This document shows positions 18,650 to 27,906 of a DNA stretch of 64,000 nt, in pieces. The first letter of the stretch is position 1. Every line of letters starts with the position of its first letter. Below the pieces are notes generated by a model. The model was not told the DNA's origin, made no database searches, and was given only the letters and a program-made list of their open reading frames with translations. The stretch is from the NCBI GenBank assembly GCA_903901915.1, contig CAIUSV010000019.1, positions 1 through 64,000 on the forward strand, read 5' to 3'. The stretch is from an uncultured Rhodospirillaceae bacterium. GTDB lineage: Bacteria; Pseudomonadota; Alphaproteobacteria; Rhodospirillales; Magnetospirillaceae. A program made the position numbers and the translations under genes.

Positions 18650-20296
18650 GTGTCGTTTCTGGCCGAGTTCCCTTACTTCTATCTTTCGCTTCCCTTTGCC
18701 GCGCTCGGCTACCTCGGGCTTGGCCGCGAGCTGTTGCCCGGCCCGTCGCCGTGGCGGCATTTCCTCGCCGGGCTGCTGGCGGTCGCCGCCGTCGCCGGCA
18801 GTCTGGCCTGGACGGCGCCGCTGCTGATCATCCCGTTCGCCCGCGCCGCCATCCTGGCCGGCTGGCTCGCCTTGGGCTGGCGGGCATGGCGGGGGGATAT
18901 ACGGTTGCCGGCGGTCCGGTTCGATGGCCGCACCGCGCAATGCGCCGTCCTTGCCGCGCTGCTCGGTCTGGCCTTTACCCTGCGTTTCCATTTCAGCTTC
19001 GTCGGGCTGGGCGAGGAACCCTATTTCCTGTCGCCCATCGTCGAGTTCTTCCAGGCCGATTATCTCGGCCCGCTGCGCAGTCCGGCCTATTATCCCTGGG
19101 AGGTGCCGGCGACCCATATCCTGCCACCGGCGGTGCTGGCGATCGTGGCGGCGTTGCTGCCCAAGGGCACCATGCTCCAGGCCATCGAGATCCGCTTCCT
19201 GCTGCTGCTGGCCGCCTTCGGCCGCTTCACCTATCTGGCGCTGCGGCGGTCCAAGCCGGCACCGGTCTGGTCCGCCGCCGTCACCGCCGCCGCCCTGCTG
19301 GTGTTCCACCGCGAGATCGATACCTGCGTCAGCTACAGCACCTTTCTCTACATCATCCTGATCCTTGAGGTCGGGGTGATCGTGTTCTGGGAGAGCGATG
19401 CCCGCGACCGCGCGGCCCGCGACATCTTGTTCCTGCTGCTGGCGATGGTGATGGGCAAGACCTCGATCTTTTATCTGCCGGCCCTGGCCTTCGTCTGGGT
19501 GGCGTTGCGCTTTCCCCGTCAGGCGTTCCATCCGACGGTCATCTTCGGCGCCCTGGCGGCGGCGGCCCAGATCCTGACGGTGGCGGGGCGGCCCAAGCCC
19601 CTGTTCGACGTGTCCATCAAACTGACCCTGGCCAACCCATTCGGCGGCCGGCCGGGCCTGGACTACTACCCCAGCATCGGTGATGCCCTGATCAACGAGA
19701 CGACGGTATCGCGGCTGTTCAATCAGCACTACGCCGTCGGCATCATCGCCGTGCTGATGCTGGTGGCGGTGAAATACTGGCTGGTGCCGGTGCGCGCCGC
19801 CGACCGGCTGGCCGAGGCCGATCCGGGCCGGCGCGAGATCTATCGCGTGGCCGAGGTGTTCCTGATGATCGCCCTGGCCGGTTGGGTGCTGATCCGCCAC
19901 GACCAGCACGGCGTCAGCCACCAGATCTGGGTGATCGTCGCCACGGCACCGCTGGTGCTGGCGGCGGTGTTGCGCCGCGCCCTCGCCCCCGGTGCCTGGA
20001 GTTGGCCGGCCGGCCTGTTCGCGCTGGCGGCGCTGGCGCTGGTCGGCGGCTACAACCCCTGGCAGGCGATGATCCCGCCCGCCGCCAACCGTCTCGGCGG
20101 CGTCGCTCCGACCGAGCTGGCACGGATGAGCGATGCCCAGGCCATCGCCCGGCGGCCCGGCGAGGCCGATGGCGATTACTGCATGCGGCAACTGCTGTTC
20201 GGCCATCGCCTGCACGCCGGTACGGTATCGCGCGAATGCGGCGGCTGGCTGGGCAGTTGGGCAATCGAGCCGGGCGGCACGGGAGGCGGACGATGA
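18650..20296 (+). CDS. large multi-pass membrane protein of unknown function
   Basis: GTG 18650 is well supported by a GGGGAGG ribosome-binding site six bases upstream. The 548-residue product has around ten hydrophobic segments, and a soluble stretch near residues 300-380 (LFDVSIKLTLANPFGG, then an INETTVSRLF segment). It has the look of a lipid-linked-sugar-dependent membrane glycosyltransferase, but no diagnostic motif is recognised. It overlaps the next small gene by four bases and sits in the wecB operon. Confidence 0.6.
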   Translation: MSFLAEFPYFYLSLPFAALGYLGLGRELLPGPSPWRHFLAGLLAVAAVAGSLAWTAPLLIIPFARAAILAGWLALGWRAWRGDIRLPAVRFDGRTAQCAVLAALLGLAFTLRFHFSFVGLGEEPYFLSPIVEFFQADYLGPLRSPAYYPWEVPATHILPPAVLAIVAALLPKGTMLQAIEIRFLLLLAAFGRFTYLALRRSKPAPVWSAAVTAAALLVFHREIDTCVSYSTFLYIILILEVGVIVFWESDARDRAARDILFLLLAMVMGKTSIFYLPALAFVWVALRFPRQAFHPTVIFGALAAAAQILTVAGRPKPLFDVSIKLTLANPFGGRPGLDYYPSIGDALINETTVSRLFNQHYAVGIIAVLMLVAVKYWLVPVRAADRLAEADPGRREIYRVAEVFLMIALAGWVLIRHDQHGVSHQIWVIVATAPLVLAAVLRRALAPGAWSWPAGLFALAALALVGGYNPWQAMIPPAANRLGGVAPTELARMSDAQAIARRPGEADGDYCMRQLLFGHRLHAGTVSRECGGWLGSWAIEPGGTGGGR

Positions 20297-20658
20297 ACCG
20301 TCTGACACGGCTGATCCGATACCTGGAGGAACGGACGGCGCGCCCCCTGGCCGAAGCGGGATGGCGGCGGCGGCGGGGGACCTTCGCCCGCTGGACGCTT
20401 GGGCTGGCGGCGCTGCTGGCGGCGCAGACCGCCATGGTCCATCACCCCGACTATCTCATCAACGCGCTGTACCACAACCGCCGCGCCAACAATATCGAAC
20501 TGCGCGCCATGTCGACGGCGGAACGCTCGAAACTGCTTGAACGCCTGTGCCTGTCCGCCAGCCTGTTCGAGAAGGGCGGCATCGATCCCTACAAGATCCC
20601 CGACGCCGAGACCTGCGCCCAGGCTGCGCGGGAGCGTCTTATCCCGCCGCGCCCATGA
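20293..20658 (+). CDS. hypothetical membrane-anchored protein, 121 residues
   Basis: ATG 20293 overlaps the stop of the large membrane protein as ATGA. The product has a basic N-terminal part (residues 1-35, ending in WRRRRG), one membrane helix (about 38-52, WTLGLAALLAAQTA) and a C-terminal hydrophilic domain, probably periplasmic, with cysteines in RLCLSAS and ETCAQAA that could pair. No family is recognised. Tight coupling suggests it works with the upstream membrane protein. The next gene is convergent, 18 bp away. Confidence 0.6.
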   Translation: MNRLTRLIRYLEERTARPLAEAGWRRRRGTFARWTLGLAALLAAQTAMVHHPDYLINALYHNRRANNIELRAMSTAERSKLLERLCLSASLFEKGGIDPYKIPDAETCAQAARERLIPPRP

Positions 20659-20676
20659 AACGCCGGCCGCGCGGTA

Positions 20677-21660
20677 TTACGCCTTCGACGCGATGATGTA
20701 CTGGAACGGCGCCAGCGCCGCCGGCAGGATGCGGCTGAACAGATGCTTGTCCAGCTCGAAGATGGCGCGCAACAGGGCGGGATTGTTCCTGACCCAATAG
20801 ACGGTGAAGTAGCCGAGGTAGTTGGGATCCTTGAACGTCTTGTCGATCTTGAAGCCCAGTTCGGCCAACTGGCGGCGCATCTCGGGGAAGATGATCGCCT
20901 TCTCGCCCTTCTCGATCAGGTCGTTGCGGACGAAATAGTCCTTCACCGGGTTGAACGGGTCGAGCACCTCGGTCTCGATCATCCAACGCGGCGGGTAGTA
21001 GTAGTTGGGTTCGACCATGATCAGCTTGCCATCATCCTTGAGATGGCGGTGGGCGCGCTCGAACATCGCCCGCTTGTCCTCGACATGGTGCAGCACGTTG
21101 TTGATGCCGACGATGTCGAACCGCTCGCCCAGCTCCAGCCGGGTGGCGTCGGCCACCGCCAGTTCCAGCTTGTCGGTCGGCACCGCGACCTTGTCGATGA
21201 TGCGGCGCAGGAAATCGACGCTGCCCTTGCAGATGTCGAAGGCCAGAACATGGTTATCGTGCAGCAGGAACGACGGCACCTGATAATTGACGCCGCAGCC
21301 GATCTGAAGCACCCGCTTGCCGGTGATCCGACCGATATGGGGTTCCCACCAGTATTTGGTGGTGATGCCGACCCGCTTGTTGGCCCAATCCATCTCCCAC
21401 AGGTCGATCTGCTCCAGGATCTGGCGGAATCTGGCCGGCGAGTAGTCGGCGTAATAGGTTTCCAGCCGTTCCATCGCCTGCTTCTCGAAGAAGCTTTCCT
21501 TGTCGATGCAGCCGTCGAACTCGACCACCCCGTTGACCACGGTGGCGTGGCCGGTGCCGCACGGCACACAGGTCAGACGGTCGGCGCGAAGCTCCAGCGG
21601 AGCGCGGCAGGTCGGGCACAAATACTTCAACGGCGGATTCCCGGCAGCGGGTGAAGGCAA
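20677..21660 (-). CDS. SAM-dependent methyltransferase with N-terminal zinc ribbon
   Basis: The protein starts with a zinc-ribbon-like CPTC...CVPC module (about residues 15-35), then a class I methyltransferase domain with VLQIGCGVNYQV and INNVLHHVEDK. There is no ATG at the N-terminus. TTG 21660 gives 327 residues and has a purine-rich GAGAAG just upstream, though very close; TTG 21630 (MKYLCPTC) is an equally plausible start. Such two-module proteins occur among glycan-locus methyltransferases. Substrate unknown. Confidence 0.7.
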   Translation of the reverse strand: MPSPAAGNPPLKYLCPTCRAPLELRADRLTCVPCGTGHATVVNGVVEFDGCIDKESFFEKQAMERLETYYADYSPARFRQILEQIDLWEMDWANKRVGITTKYWWEPHIGRITGKRVLQIGCGVNYQVPSFLLHDNHVLAFDICKGSVDFLRRIIDKVAVPTDKLELAVADATRLELGERFDIVGINNVLHHVEDKRAMFERAHRHLKDDGKLIMVEPNYYYPPRWMIETEVLDPFNPVKDYFVRNDLIEKGEKAIIFPEMRRQLAELGFKIDKTFKDPNYLGYFTVYWVRNNPALLRAIFELDKHLFSRILPAALAPFQYIIASKA

Positions 21661-21777
21661 GACTTCTCTTAACCCGGATTTACCGCAGTGTCACCAACTG
21701 CGCTTGTCTGTTGCGCCTGCCGGGGATTTGAACTAATGGGTAGCCCGGTCCGAAAGGTCCTTAAGCGAGGGAAAGTG

Positions 21778-22842
21778 GTGCAGAGCGTCATCGTCGCCGG
21801 AGGCGCCGGATTCGTCGGTTCGTCCCTTGCCTTGTCCACCAAGCGGGATCATCCGGACTGGCGTGTCGTCGCCATCGACAACCTGAAACGGCGCGGCAGC
21901 GAGTTGGCGTTGGAGCGTTTGCGCGCCGGCGGCGTCGAGTTCATCCACGGCGACATCCGGGCGCCCGAGGATCTGGCGGCGGCGGGGGCGTGCGACCTCG
22001 TTCTTGACTGCTCGGCCGAACCCAGCGTTCATGCCGGCTATGGCGGCAGCCCGGCCTATCTCATCAACACCAATCTGATGGGGACGGTGAACCTGCTGGA
22101 ACATGCCCGGGTCCACGGCGCCGCCTTCGTCTTCATCTCCACCAGCCGGGTCTATCCCATCCAGGCGGTGCGCACCCTGCCGCTGGTGGTGGCTGGCGAC
22201 CGCCTGACCATCGCCAGGGGCGCCGCCGGACCGGGCTGGTCGGAAGCCGGCATCACCGAGGATTTTCCGCTGGCCGGGGCGCGCTCGCTCTACGGCACCA
22301 CCAAGCTGGCCTCGGAAATGCTGGTCGAGGAGTACCGCGCCACCTATGGCCTGAAGACGCTGGTCTACCGCTCGGGAGTGCTGGCGGGGCCGTGGCAGAT
22401 GGGCAAGGTCGATCAGGGCTTCATGGTGCTGTGGCTGGCGCGGCACCTGTATGGCGGCCCGTTGAGCTATATGGGGTTCGGCGGCCACGGCCATCAGGTG
22501 CGCGACGTTTTGCATGTCGACGACCTTTACGACATCATGGCGCTGCAACTGGCCGATCTGGACCGCTGGGACGGCTCGCTGTTCAATGTCGGCGGCGGCC
22601 ACGCCATCTCGGTCAGCCTGCGCGAACTAACGGCGCTGTGCGTTGGTGCCGGCGGCAAGTCCCTCGACATCGCCGGCGTGGCCGAGACCCGCGACGCCGA
22701 CATTCCCTATTACGTCACCGATCATGGTCGCGTCACCGCCGCCACCGGCTGGACGCCGGTTCGCGGGATGGAACGGATCGTCGATGACATCGCGCGCTGG
22801 CTGGTGGATAACCGCGTCAGGCTGGAACCCATTCTGCGATGA
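21778..22842 (+). CDS. NAD-dependent sugar epimerase/dehydratase
   Basis: This extended short-chain dehydrogenase has GGAGFVGSS at the NAD site, an STSRVYP strand and the catalytic pair Tyr172-x3-Lys176 ([10 protein letters not shown]). GTG 21778 is chosen because AGCGAGGG lies about six bases upstream and the Rossmann strand follows directly; an in-frame ATG at 21736 would add 14 residues. It acts on a nucleotide sugar, with overall resemblance to CDP-paratose 2-epimerase-type enzymes. A second, different epimerase follows 10 bp downstream. Confidence 0.75.
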   Translation: MQSVIVAGGAGFVGSSLALSTKRDHPDWRVVAIDNLKRRGSELALERLRAGGVEFIHGDIRAPEDLAAAGACDLVLDCSAEPSVHAGYGGSPAYLINTNLMGTVNLLEHARVHGAAFVFISTSRVYPIQAVRTLPLVVAGDRLTIARGAAGPGWSEAGITEDFPLAGARSLYGTTKLASEMLVEEYRATYGLKTLVYRSGVLAGPWQMGKVDQGFMVLWLARHLYGGPLSYMGFGGHGHQVRDVLHVDDLYDIMALQLADLDRWDGSLFNVGGGHAISVSLRELTALCVGAGGKSLDIAGVAETRDADIPYYVTDHGRVTAATGWTPVRGMERIVDDIARWLVDNRVRLEPILR

Positions 22843-22852
22843 GGTCTGTTTC

Positions 22853-23920
22853 ATGAGCGTCGCCATCGTCACCGGATCGGCCGGACTTATCGGCAACGAG
22901 GCCGCCCGTTTCTTCCATGCCAAGGGGCTGGAGGTGGTCGGCATCGACAACGACATGCGCAAGGTGTTCTTTGGCGACGGCGCCAGCACCGCATGGTCGC
23001 TGGGCCGGTTGCAGGCGGATCTGAAGGGCTACCGTCACGAAAGCATCGATATCCGCGACGTGGCGGCGGTCGAAGCGTTGTTCGCCCGGCTCGGCAAGGC
23101 GATCAAGGTGGTGATCCACACCGCGGCGCAGCCGTCGCACGATTGGGCGGCGCGCGATCCCCACACCGACTTCACCGTCAACGCCAACGGTACCCTGGCC
23201 CTGCTGGAGGCGACCCGCAAGTTCTGCCCCGAGGCGTCGTTCATCCATTGCAGCACCAACAAGGTCTACGGCGACACCCCCAACCGGCTGCCGCTGGTGG
23301 AACAGGAAACCCGCTGGGAACTGGACCCGTCGCACCCCTACGCCGCCCACGGCATCGACGAGAGCATGAGCATCGACAATTGCATGCACTCGCTGTTCGG
23401 GGTGTCCAAGGCGGCGTCCGACCTGATGGTGCAGGAGTACGGCCGCTATTTCGACATGAAGACCGCCTGCTTCCGGGGCGGATGCCTGACCGGCCCCAAC
23501 CATTCCGGGGCACAGCTCCACGGCTTCCTGTCGTATCTGGTCAAATGCGCCGTCACCGGCGACGCCTATACCGTGTTCGGCTACAAGGGCAAGCAGGTCC
23601 GCGACAACATCCATTCCTTCGATCTGGTCAACGCCTTCTGGCACGTCTTCCAGAAGCCGCGCTCGGCCGAGGTCTACAACATCGGCGGCTCGCGTCATTC
23701 CAACTGCTCGATGATCGAGGCGATCCGGATGTGCGAGGAACTGACCGGACGGCCGATGAACACCAGCTACGCCGAGGGCAACCGCGCCGGTGACCACATC
23801 TGGTGGATCAGCGACGTGCGGCGGTTCCAGTCGCATTATCCCGATTGGGCCTACACCTACGATGTCCGCTCGATCCTGAAGGAAATCCACGACGCCATGG
23901 TCGAAAGAACCGGGAAGTGA
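22853..23920 (+). CDS. NAD-dependent epimerase, CDP-tyvelose 2-epimerase-like
   Basis: The 355-residue protein has [14 protein letters not shown] at the NAD site, [11 protein letters not shown], and [10 protein letters not shown], the pattern of the TyvE-like subgroup. The catalytic motif reads Phe182-x3-Lys186 (LFGVSKAAS), so the usual YxxxK tyrosine is replaced by phenylalanine. [12 protein letters not shown] near the C-terminus is typical of the subgroup. ATG 22853 is 10 bp after the previous stop, and the gene overlaps the following GT2 by four bases (GTGA). Confidence 0.75.
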   Translation: MSVAIVTGSAGLIGNEAARFFHAKGLEVVGIDNDMRKVFFGDGASTAWSLGRLQADLKGYRHESIDIRDVAAVEALFARLGKAIKVVIHTAAQPSHDWAARDPHTDFTVNANGTLALLEATRKFCPEASFIHCSTNKVYGDTPNRLPLVEQETRWELDPSHPYAAHGIDESMSIDNCMHSLFGVSKAASDLMVQEYGRYFDMKTACFRGGCLTGPNHSGAQLHGFLSYLVKCAVTGDAYTVFGYKGKQVRDNIHSFDLVNAFWHVFQKPRSAEVYNIGGSRHSNCSMIEAIRMCEELTGRPMNTSYAEGNRAGDHIWWISDVRRFQSHYPDWAYTYDVRSILKEIHDAMVERTGK

Positions 23921-24717
23921 ACGATTTCGCCGTCAGATCGCCGGCCGGATGGGTCGAGGCCGGTATCCCCGGCCTGCTGTCGGTGGTGATTCCCGCCCAT
24001 AACGAGGAAGGCAATCTGTGCGTCACCGTGCCGGCCCTGGTGGCGGCGCTGGAGGCGGCCGCCATCACCCACGAGATCGTGGTGATCAACGACAATTCGA
24101 CCGACGGCACCGGCGCCGAGCTGGCCGAACTGGAATCCCGCTTTCCCTCCGTCCGCCACGTCGATAACACTCCGCCCAACGGTTTCGGCTTCGCCGTGCG
24201 CCGGGGACTGTCCGAGTTCAAGGGCGAGGCGGTGGCCATCGTCATGGCCGACCTGTCGGATTCGCCCGACGATCTGGTGGTCTACTGGCGCAAGCTCCAG
24301 GAAGGCTATGACTGTGTGTTCGGCTCGCGCTTCATCCGCGGCAGCAGGGTGGTGGATTATCCGCTGCACAAGCTGGTGCTCAACCGTCTGGCCAACACCT
24401 TCATCCGCATGCTGTTCGGCCTCAGGCTCAACGACACCACCAACGCCTTCAAGTGCTTCCGCCGCGAGGTCATTGCCGGCCTGCACCCGCTGCTGGCGCA
24501 TCACTTCAACCTGACGGTCGAGTTGCCGCTCAAGGCGATCATCCGCGGCTATTCCTTCGCGGTGGTGCCGATCTCGTGGCACAACCGCAAGACCGGGGTA
24601 TCGAAGCTGAAGATCCGCGAGATGGGCTCGCGCTACCTGTTCATCGTGCTCTATTGCCTGATCGAACGGCTGCTGTCGCGCGGCGACTACCGCACCAAGC
24701 CCCGGCAGGGCGGTTGA
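23917..24717 (+). CDS. glycosyltransferase family 2, DPM1-like
   Basis: GTG 23917 overlaps the epimerase stop as GTGA and is preceded by GGGAA. The 266-residue protein has [24 protein letters not shown] and MADLSDSP in the DxD position, then VFGSRF, matching polyprenol-phosphate sugar transferases. A C-terminal hydrophobic stretch ([14 protein letters not shown]) may associate with the membrane. It is followed two bases later by a membrane glycosyltransferase that could use its lipid-linked product. Confidence 0.82.
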   Translation: MNDFAVRSPAGWVEAGIPGLLSVVIPAHNEEGNLCVTVPALVAALEAAAITHEIVVINDNSTDGTGAELAELESRFPSVRHVDNTPPNGFGFAVRRGLSEFKGEAVAIVMADLSDSPDDLVVYWRKLQEGYDCVFGSRFIRGSRVVDYPLHKLVLNRLANTFIRMLFGLRLNDTTNAFKCFRREVIAGLHPLLAHHFNLTVELPLKAIIRGYSFAVVPISWHNRKTGVSKLKIREMGSRYLFIVLYCLIERLLSRGDYRTKPRQGG

Positions 24718-24719
24718 CG

Positions 24720-26189
24720 GTGGCGTTACGCCCGCGCCTGGTGGTGGCCTCGGCCGCCCTGGCGGTAATCGCGGCGGCTCTGCTTCTGGCGGTGCGGGCG
24801 GACTCGGCGATCTCGTTCCTCCGCCCGTTGCTGGTGGTAACCAGCGGCGCCGAGGAGGAGGGCGTGCTGGGGGTGCTGCGCGCCATGGACGGCGCCGCCT
24901 ATGTCGATCCCAGCCGCATCCCGTTCGCCGCCAGCTATTATAACTGGCTGTTCTTCGCCTTCTTCGGCGGCATCATCGGCGCGGTGAAGACGGCGTTGAG
25001 CCTGGATGTCGCCTGGGTGCCGACCATCGGCCGCTTCGTCGGACTGGCCGGCGCCGTGGCCTGCGGCCTGTTGGGCGCCGGAGTGATCGCGCGGGTGGCA
25101 CCCGGCCCGACGGCGGTCGGTCGCCATAACCGGCTGCTGGCGGTCTGGCTGGCCATCGGCCCGCTGGTGGGATGGTGGGCGCTGTCGATCAATCCCGAGC
25201 TGTGGGCGACGGCGCTGACCGAGGCGGCGGTGCTGGCGGTGCTGGCCGGGTATGGTCGGCGGCCGCTGGCGGCGGTGGCGCTGGCCGGGGTGCTGGCGGC
25301 GGCGGCCTGGGGGTTCAAGCAATCCTACGTCTTCGCGCCGCTGGCGCTGGGTCTGTTCCTGCTGATTCGCCGCGACTGGCGGGCGCTGGCGATGCTGACG
25401 GTGGTGATGGCCGCCGGGGTGATGCTACCGCTGTGGCTGGGCAGTCCGGACTACCGCGCCATGCTGCTGGCGTTCAAGGAATCGGAATTCGCCGTCTGGC
25501 AATTCTGGCGCAACCTGACCAATTCGGCGCCCAAGGTAATGCCGATCCTGGTGGCCGCCGCTTTCGCCCTGCCGGCGTTGCGCGACTGGCGGCGGATGAT
25601 CGCCGACCAGCCGCTGCTGCTGGCGCTGTGCGGGGTGTTGGCCTGCCTGCCGGTGTTGCCGGCCAGCATCAAAGTGGGGGCGGCGGAGAACTACTATTTC
25701 CCGCTGGTGTTCTTTCTCGGCCTGCTGGCGGCGCGCGGGGTGGCCCGGGTGGACGGCGCCGGCTGGCCCCTGCTGCCCAGCCTGATTCTAGCCTCGGCCT
25801 GGCTGGCCTCGGCGGTGGCCTGCGTCGTGGTGCTGGCCGGCGTCGCCGGTGTCGCCGGTGTCGGCGACATGGACGGGCGCTACCGTGCCCAGCGCGATTG
25901 CGTCGCCGGGCTGCCGGCGCCGATGTATTCCATCGACCCCTATCTGCAACTGCCGTGGATGCACGGCCCGGGGCCGCGCTTCGTGCTGGCCTATCAGTAC
26001 CTGATGGAGCGGGCGCGCGGCCGCGTCTTCGAGCGTGGCGGTATCGGCGGTCTGGTGGCCGAAGGCTATTTCGCCGCCCTCGTCCTGCCTCGGGGAACGG
26101 CGCCGGTGGTGGACGGAACGGCGCTGGGACCGGACTACCTGCTGGCGCATCCCGACTGCGCCGGTCTGGCGATCTACTTGCGGCGCTGA
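24720..26189 (+). CDS. multi-pass membrane protein, probable glycosyltransferase
   Basis: GTG 24720 starts three bases after the upstream stop codon begins to clear; TTG 24714 in the same frame is an alternative. The 489-residue product has about ten hydrophobic segments with short loops and a C-terminal soluble part (MYSIDPYLQLPWMHGPG). No family motif is certain, but the pairing with a DPM1-like GT2 suggests a lipid-linked-sugar-dependent transferase. It ends the epimerase-GT2 operon; the next gene follows after 101 bp. Confidence 0.6.
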   Translation: MALRPRLVVASAALAVIAAALLLAVRADSAISFLRPLLVVTSGAEEEGVLGVLRAMDGAAYVDPSRIPFAASYYNWLFFAFFGGIIGAVKTALSLDVAWVPTIGRFVGLAGAVACGLLGAGVIARVAPGPTAVGRHNRLLAVWLAIGPLVGWWALSINPELWATALTEAAVLAVLAGYGRRPLAAVALAGVLAAAAWGFKQSYVFAPLALGLFLLIRRDWRALAMLTVVMAAGVMLPLWLGSPDYRAMLLAFKESEFAVWQFWRNLTNSAPKVMPILVAAAFALPALRDWRRMIADQPLLLALCGVLACLPVLPASIKVGAAENYYFPLVFFLGLLAARGVARVDGAGWPLLPSLILASAWLASAVACVVVLAGVAGVAGVGDMDGRYRAQRDCVAGLPAPMYSIDPYLQLPWMHGPGPRFVLAYQYLMERARGRVFERGGIGGLVAEGYFAALVLPRGTAPVVDGTALGPDYLLAHPDCAGLAIYLRR

Positions 26190-26290
26190 AATGTCCACAT
26201 GAAACAAAAGCTTGAAATTCCAGGGGCGAGACGGCGTATTCTCCCCCGGCGCCCCGGCATATCCGGGGGCATACAGTGCAGAGAGACGGC

Positions 26291-27775
26291 ATGCGCATCC
26301 TGATGATCAATCCGCCCGACCTCAACAAGGTGGTCGAGAACCCCGACGAAAAGGGCGAGGAGTTCCTTGAGGCGGATTCCTTCGGCGACTTTCCGCCGCT
26401 GGGCGCGCTGTACGTGCTGTCCTACCTGGAGGCCAACACCAGCGGCCATCAATTGTTCTTCAAGGATTGCGTCGCCGAACGCCTCCGCTATGCCGAGCTG
26501 AAGCGCTATATCGAGGAGGTGCGGCCCGACGTGGTCGGCATCACCAGCTTTACCGTCTGCCTGATGGACGTGGTGCTGACGGCGCGGCTGGTGCGGGACA
26601 TCGTGCCGCATGCGCATCTCTGCCTGGGCGGCCACCATCCCATCGCCTACCCCCGCGAAGCGGCCGAATTGCCGGAATTCGATTCGGTGGTGGTGGGCGA
26701 GGGCGAGGAGGTATTCACCCAACTGGTCAACTGCCTGGAAAAGGGCGAGGACTTCACCCATATCAAGGGCGTCTACACCGCCGAATCGATCAAGCCGCAT
26801 CTGGCCAATCCGGTGCATGACAAGCGGTTTCTCGCCCGGGTCAACGTTCCCGCCGCCTATATCGAGGATATCGACGCCCTGCCCATGGTGGATCGCAAGT
26901 ACATCCGCCAGTACCGCTATCACAACATCATCGGCTCGTCGGACGATCTCGCCACCATCTTGTCGTCACGCGGCTGCCCCTATCGCTGCACCTTCTGCGA
27001 CGTGCCGATCAAAAGCTACCGCGAGCGCTCGCCCGCCAGCGTCTGCGACGAGATCGAAGCCTGCCTGGCCATGGGCTATCAGGAATTCCGCTTCTACGAT
27101 GACCTGTTCAACGTCAGCGAAAAGAAGGTGCTGGCCTTCTGCGACGAGTTGGAGCGGCGCAAGCTGAAGATCACCTGGGACTTCCGCGGCCGGGTCAATA
27201 CGGTCAGCCGCGAATCGCTGATCCGCGCCAAGAAGGCCGGATTGCGCATGATCTCGTTCGGGGTCGAGACCGGCAGCGACGAGGGACTGAAGGCGCTGAA
27301 GAAAGGGACCACCACCGAGAAGGTAAAGAACGCCTTCAAATGGTGCCGCGAGCTGGGCATCCTGACCGTCGCCGACTACATCATCGGCCATCCGTTCGAG
27401 AAGACCGAGGCCGACGTGCGGCGCAACATCGACTTCCTGATCAAGCTCGACCCCGACTATGCCCAGGTGTCGGTGCTCAAGCTCTATCCCAACACCGAGA
27501 TGTACGACAACGCCGTCGCCCAGGGCGTGGTGCCGCCCGGCCGCTGGCAGCAGTTCGCCATGGCGCCCAGCCGGGATTTCCTCGTCGATCACTGGAACGA
27601 ACACCTGGATCTGGCGACCCTGGTGAAGGTTCAGAAGTGGGCCTATCGCCGCTTTTATTTCCGGCCGCGCTATATCCTGCGCAGCGTCATCCAGACCGGC
27701 TCGGTCTATCAGTTCATGTCCAAGGCCAAGGGCGCGCTGAAGCTGATCAAGACCAACATGCGCATGGCGGGCTGA
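26291..27775 (+). CDS. B12-binding-domain radical SAM protein
   Basis: ATG 26291 is preceded by GAGAGA. The 494-residue protein has an N-terminal cobalamin-binding-like Rossmann domain (residues 1-150; VVVGEGEEVF near 133), then a radical SAM core with Cys229-x3-Cys233-x2-Cys236 (RGCPYRCTFCDVP), and a C-terminal helical part. The BchE/hopanoid-methylase type is the nearest recognisable group. The cobalamin DxHxxG loop is not seen; that spot reads FFKDCVAERL, so B12 may bind without lower-ligand histidine or not at all. Substrate is unknown. Confidence 0.78.
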   Translation: MRILMINPPDLNKVVENPDEKGEEFLEADSFGDFPPLGALYVLSYLEANTSGHQLFFKDCVAERLRYAELKRYIEEVRPDVVGITSFTVCLMDVVLTARLVRDIVPHAHLCLGGHHPIAYPREAAELPEFDSVVVGEGEEVFTQLVNCLEKGEDFTHIKGVYTAESIKPHLANPVHDKRFLARVNVPAAYIEDIDALPMVDRKYIRQYRYHNIIGSSDDLATILSSRGCPYRCTFCDVPIKSYRERSPASVCDEIEACLAMGYQEFRFYDDLFNVSEKKVLAFCDELERRKLKITWDFRGRVNTVSRESLIRAKKAGLRMISFGVETGSDEGLKALKKGTTTEKVKNAFKWCRELGILTVADYIIGHPFEKTEADVRRNIDFLIKLDPDYAQVSVLKLYPNTEMYDNAVAQGVVPPGRWQQFAMAPSRDFLVDHWNEHLDLATLVKVQKWAYRRFYFRPRYILRSVIQTGSVYQFMSKAKGALKLIKTNMRMAG

Positions 27776-27815
27776 GCGTCCCCACAAAACTGATTCAGTG
27801 TAGCTACATCAAACT

Positions 27816-27850
27816 CTATAGTGCTTCAGCTTCAAGCTGAAGCACTATAG
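27816..27850. repeat. perfect 35-bp palindrome with one-base centre
   Basis: Arms 27816-27832 (CTATAGTGCTTCAGCTT) and 27834-27850 are exact reverse complements around a single C at 27833. It lies between two convergent genes in a 129-bp patch that is visibly richer in A and T than its surroundings. It could act as a bidirectional transcription stop or as a protein-binding site. There is no T tract next to it, so a classical intrinsic terminator is not certain. Confidence 0.85.
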
Positions 27851-27862
27851 GATTCTGGCTCA

Positions 27863-27906
27863 AGAGTTTCCCGATTTTCCGATTCAGCTTAAATGCGGGA
27901 AACTCT
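27863..27906 (-). terminator. possible stem-loop at the 3' end of pqiC
   Basis: AGAGTTTCCCG at 27863-27873 is the exact reverse complement of 27896-27906, giving an 11-bp stem with a 22-base loop. The right arm overlaps the pqiC stop codon. Together with the palindrome at 27816 it may separate the convergent transcripts. No strong T run follows, so termination is a guess. Confidence 0.35.

Noticed and set aside
21720..21736. CCGGGGATTTGAACTA resembles the T-arm of a tRNA on the minus strand
   Set aside because: The flanking bases do not form a T-stem and no acceptor or anticodon arm follows.
27816..27850. Palindrome as an insertion-sequence end
   Set aside because: No transposase or target duplication is visible nearby.
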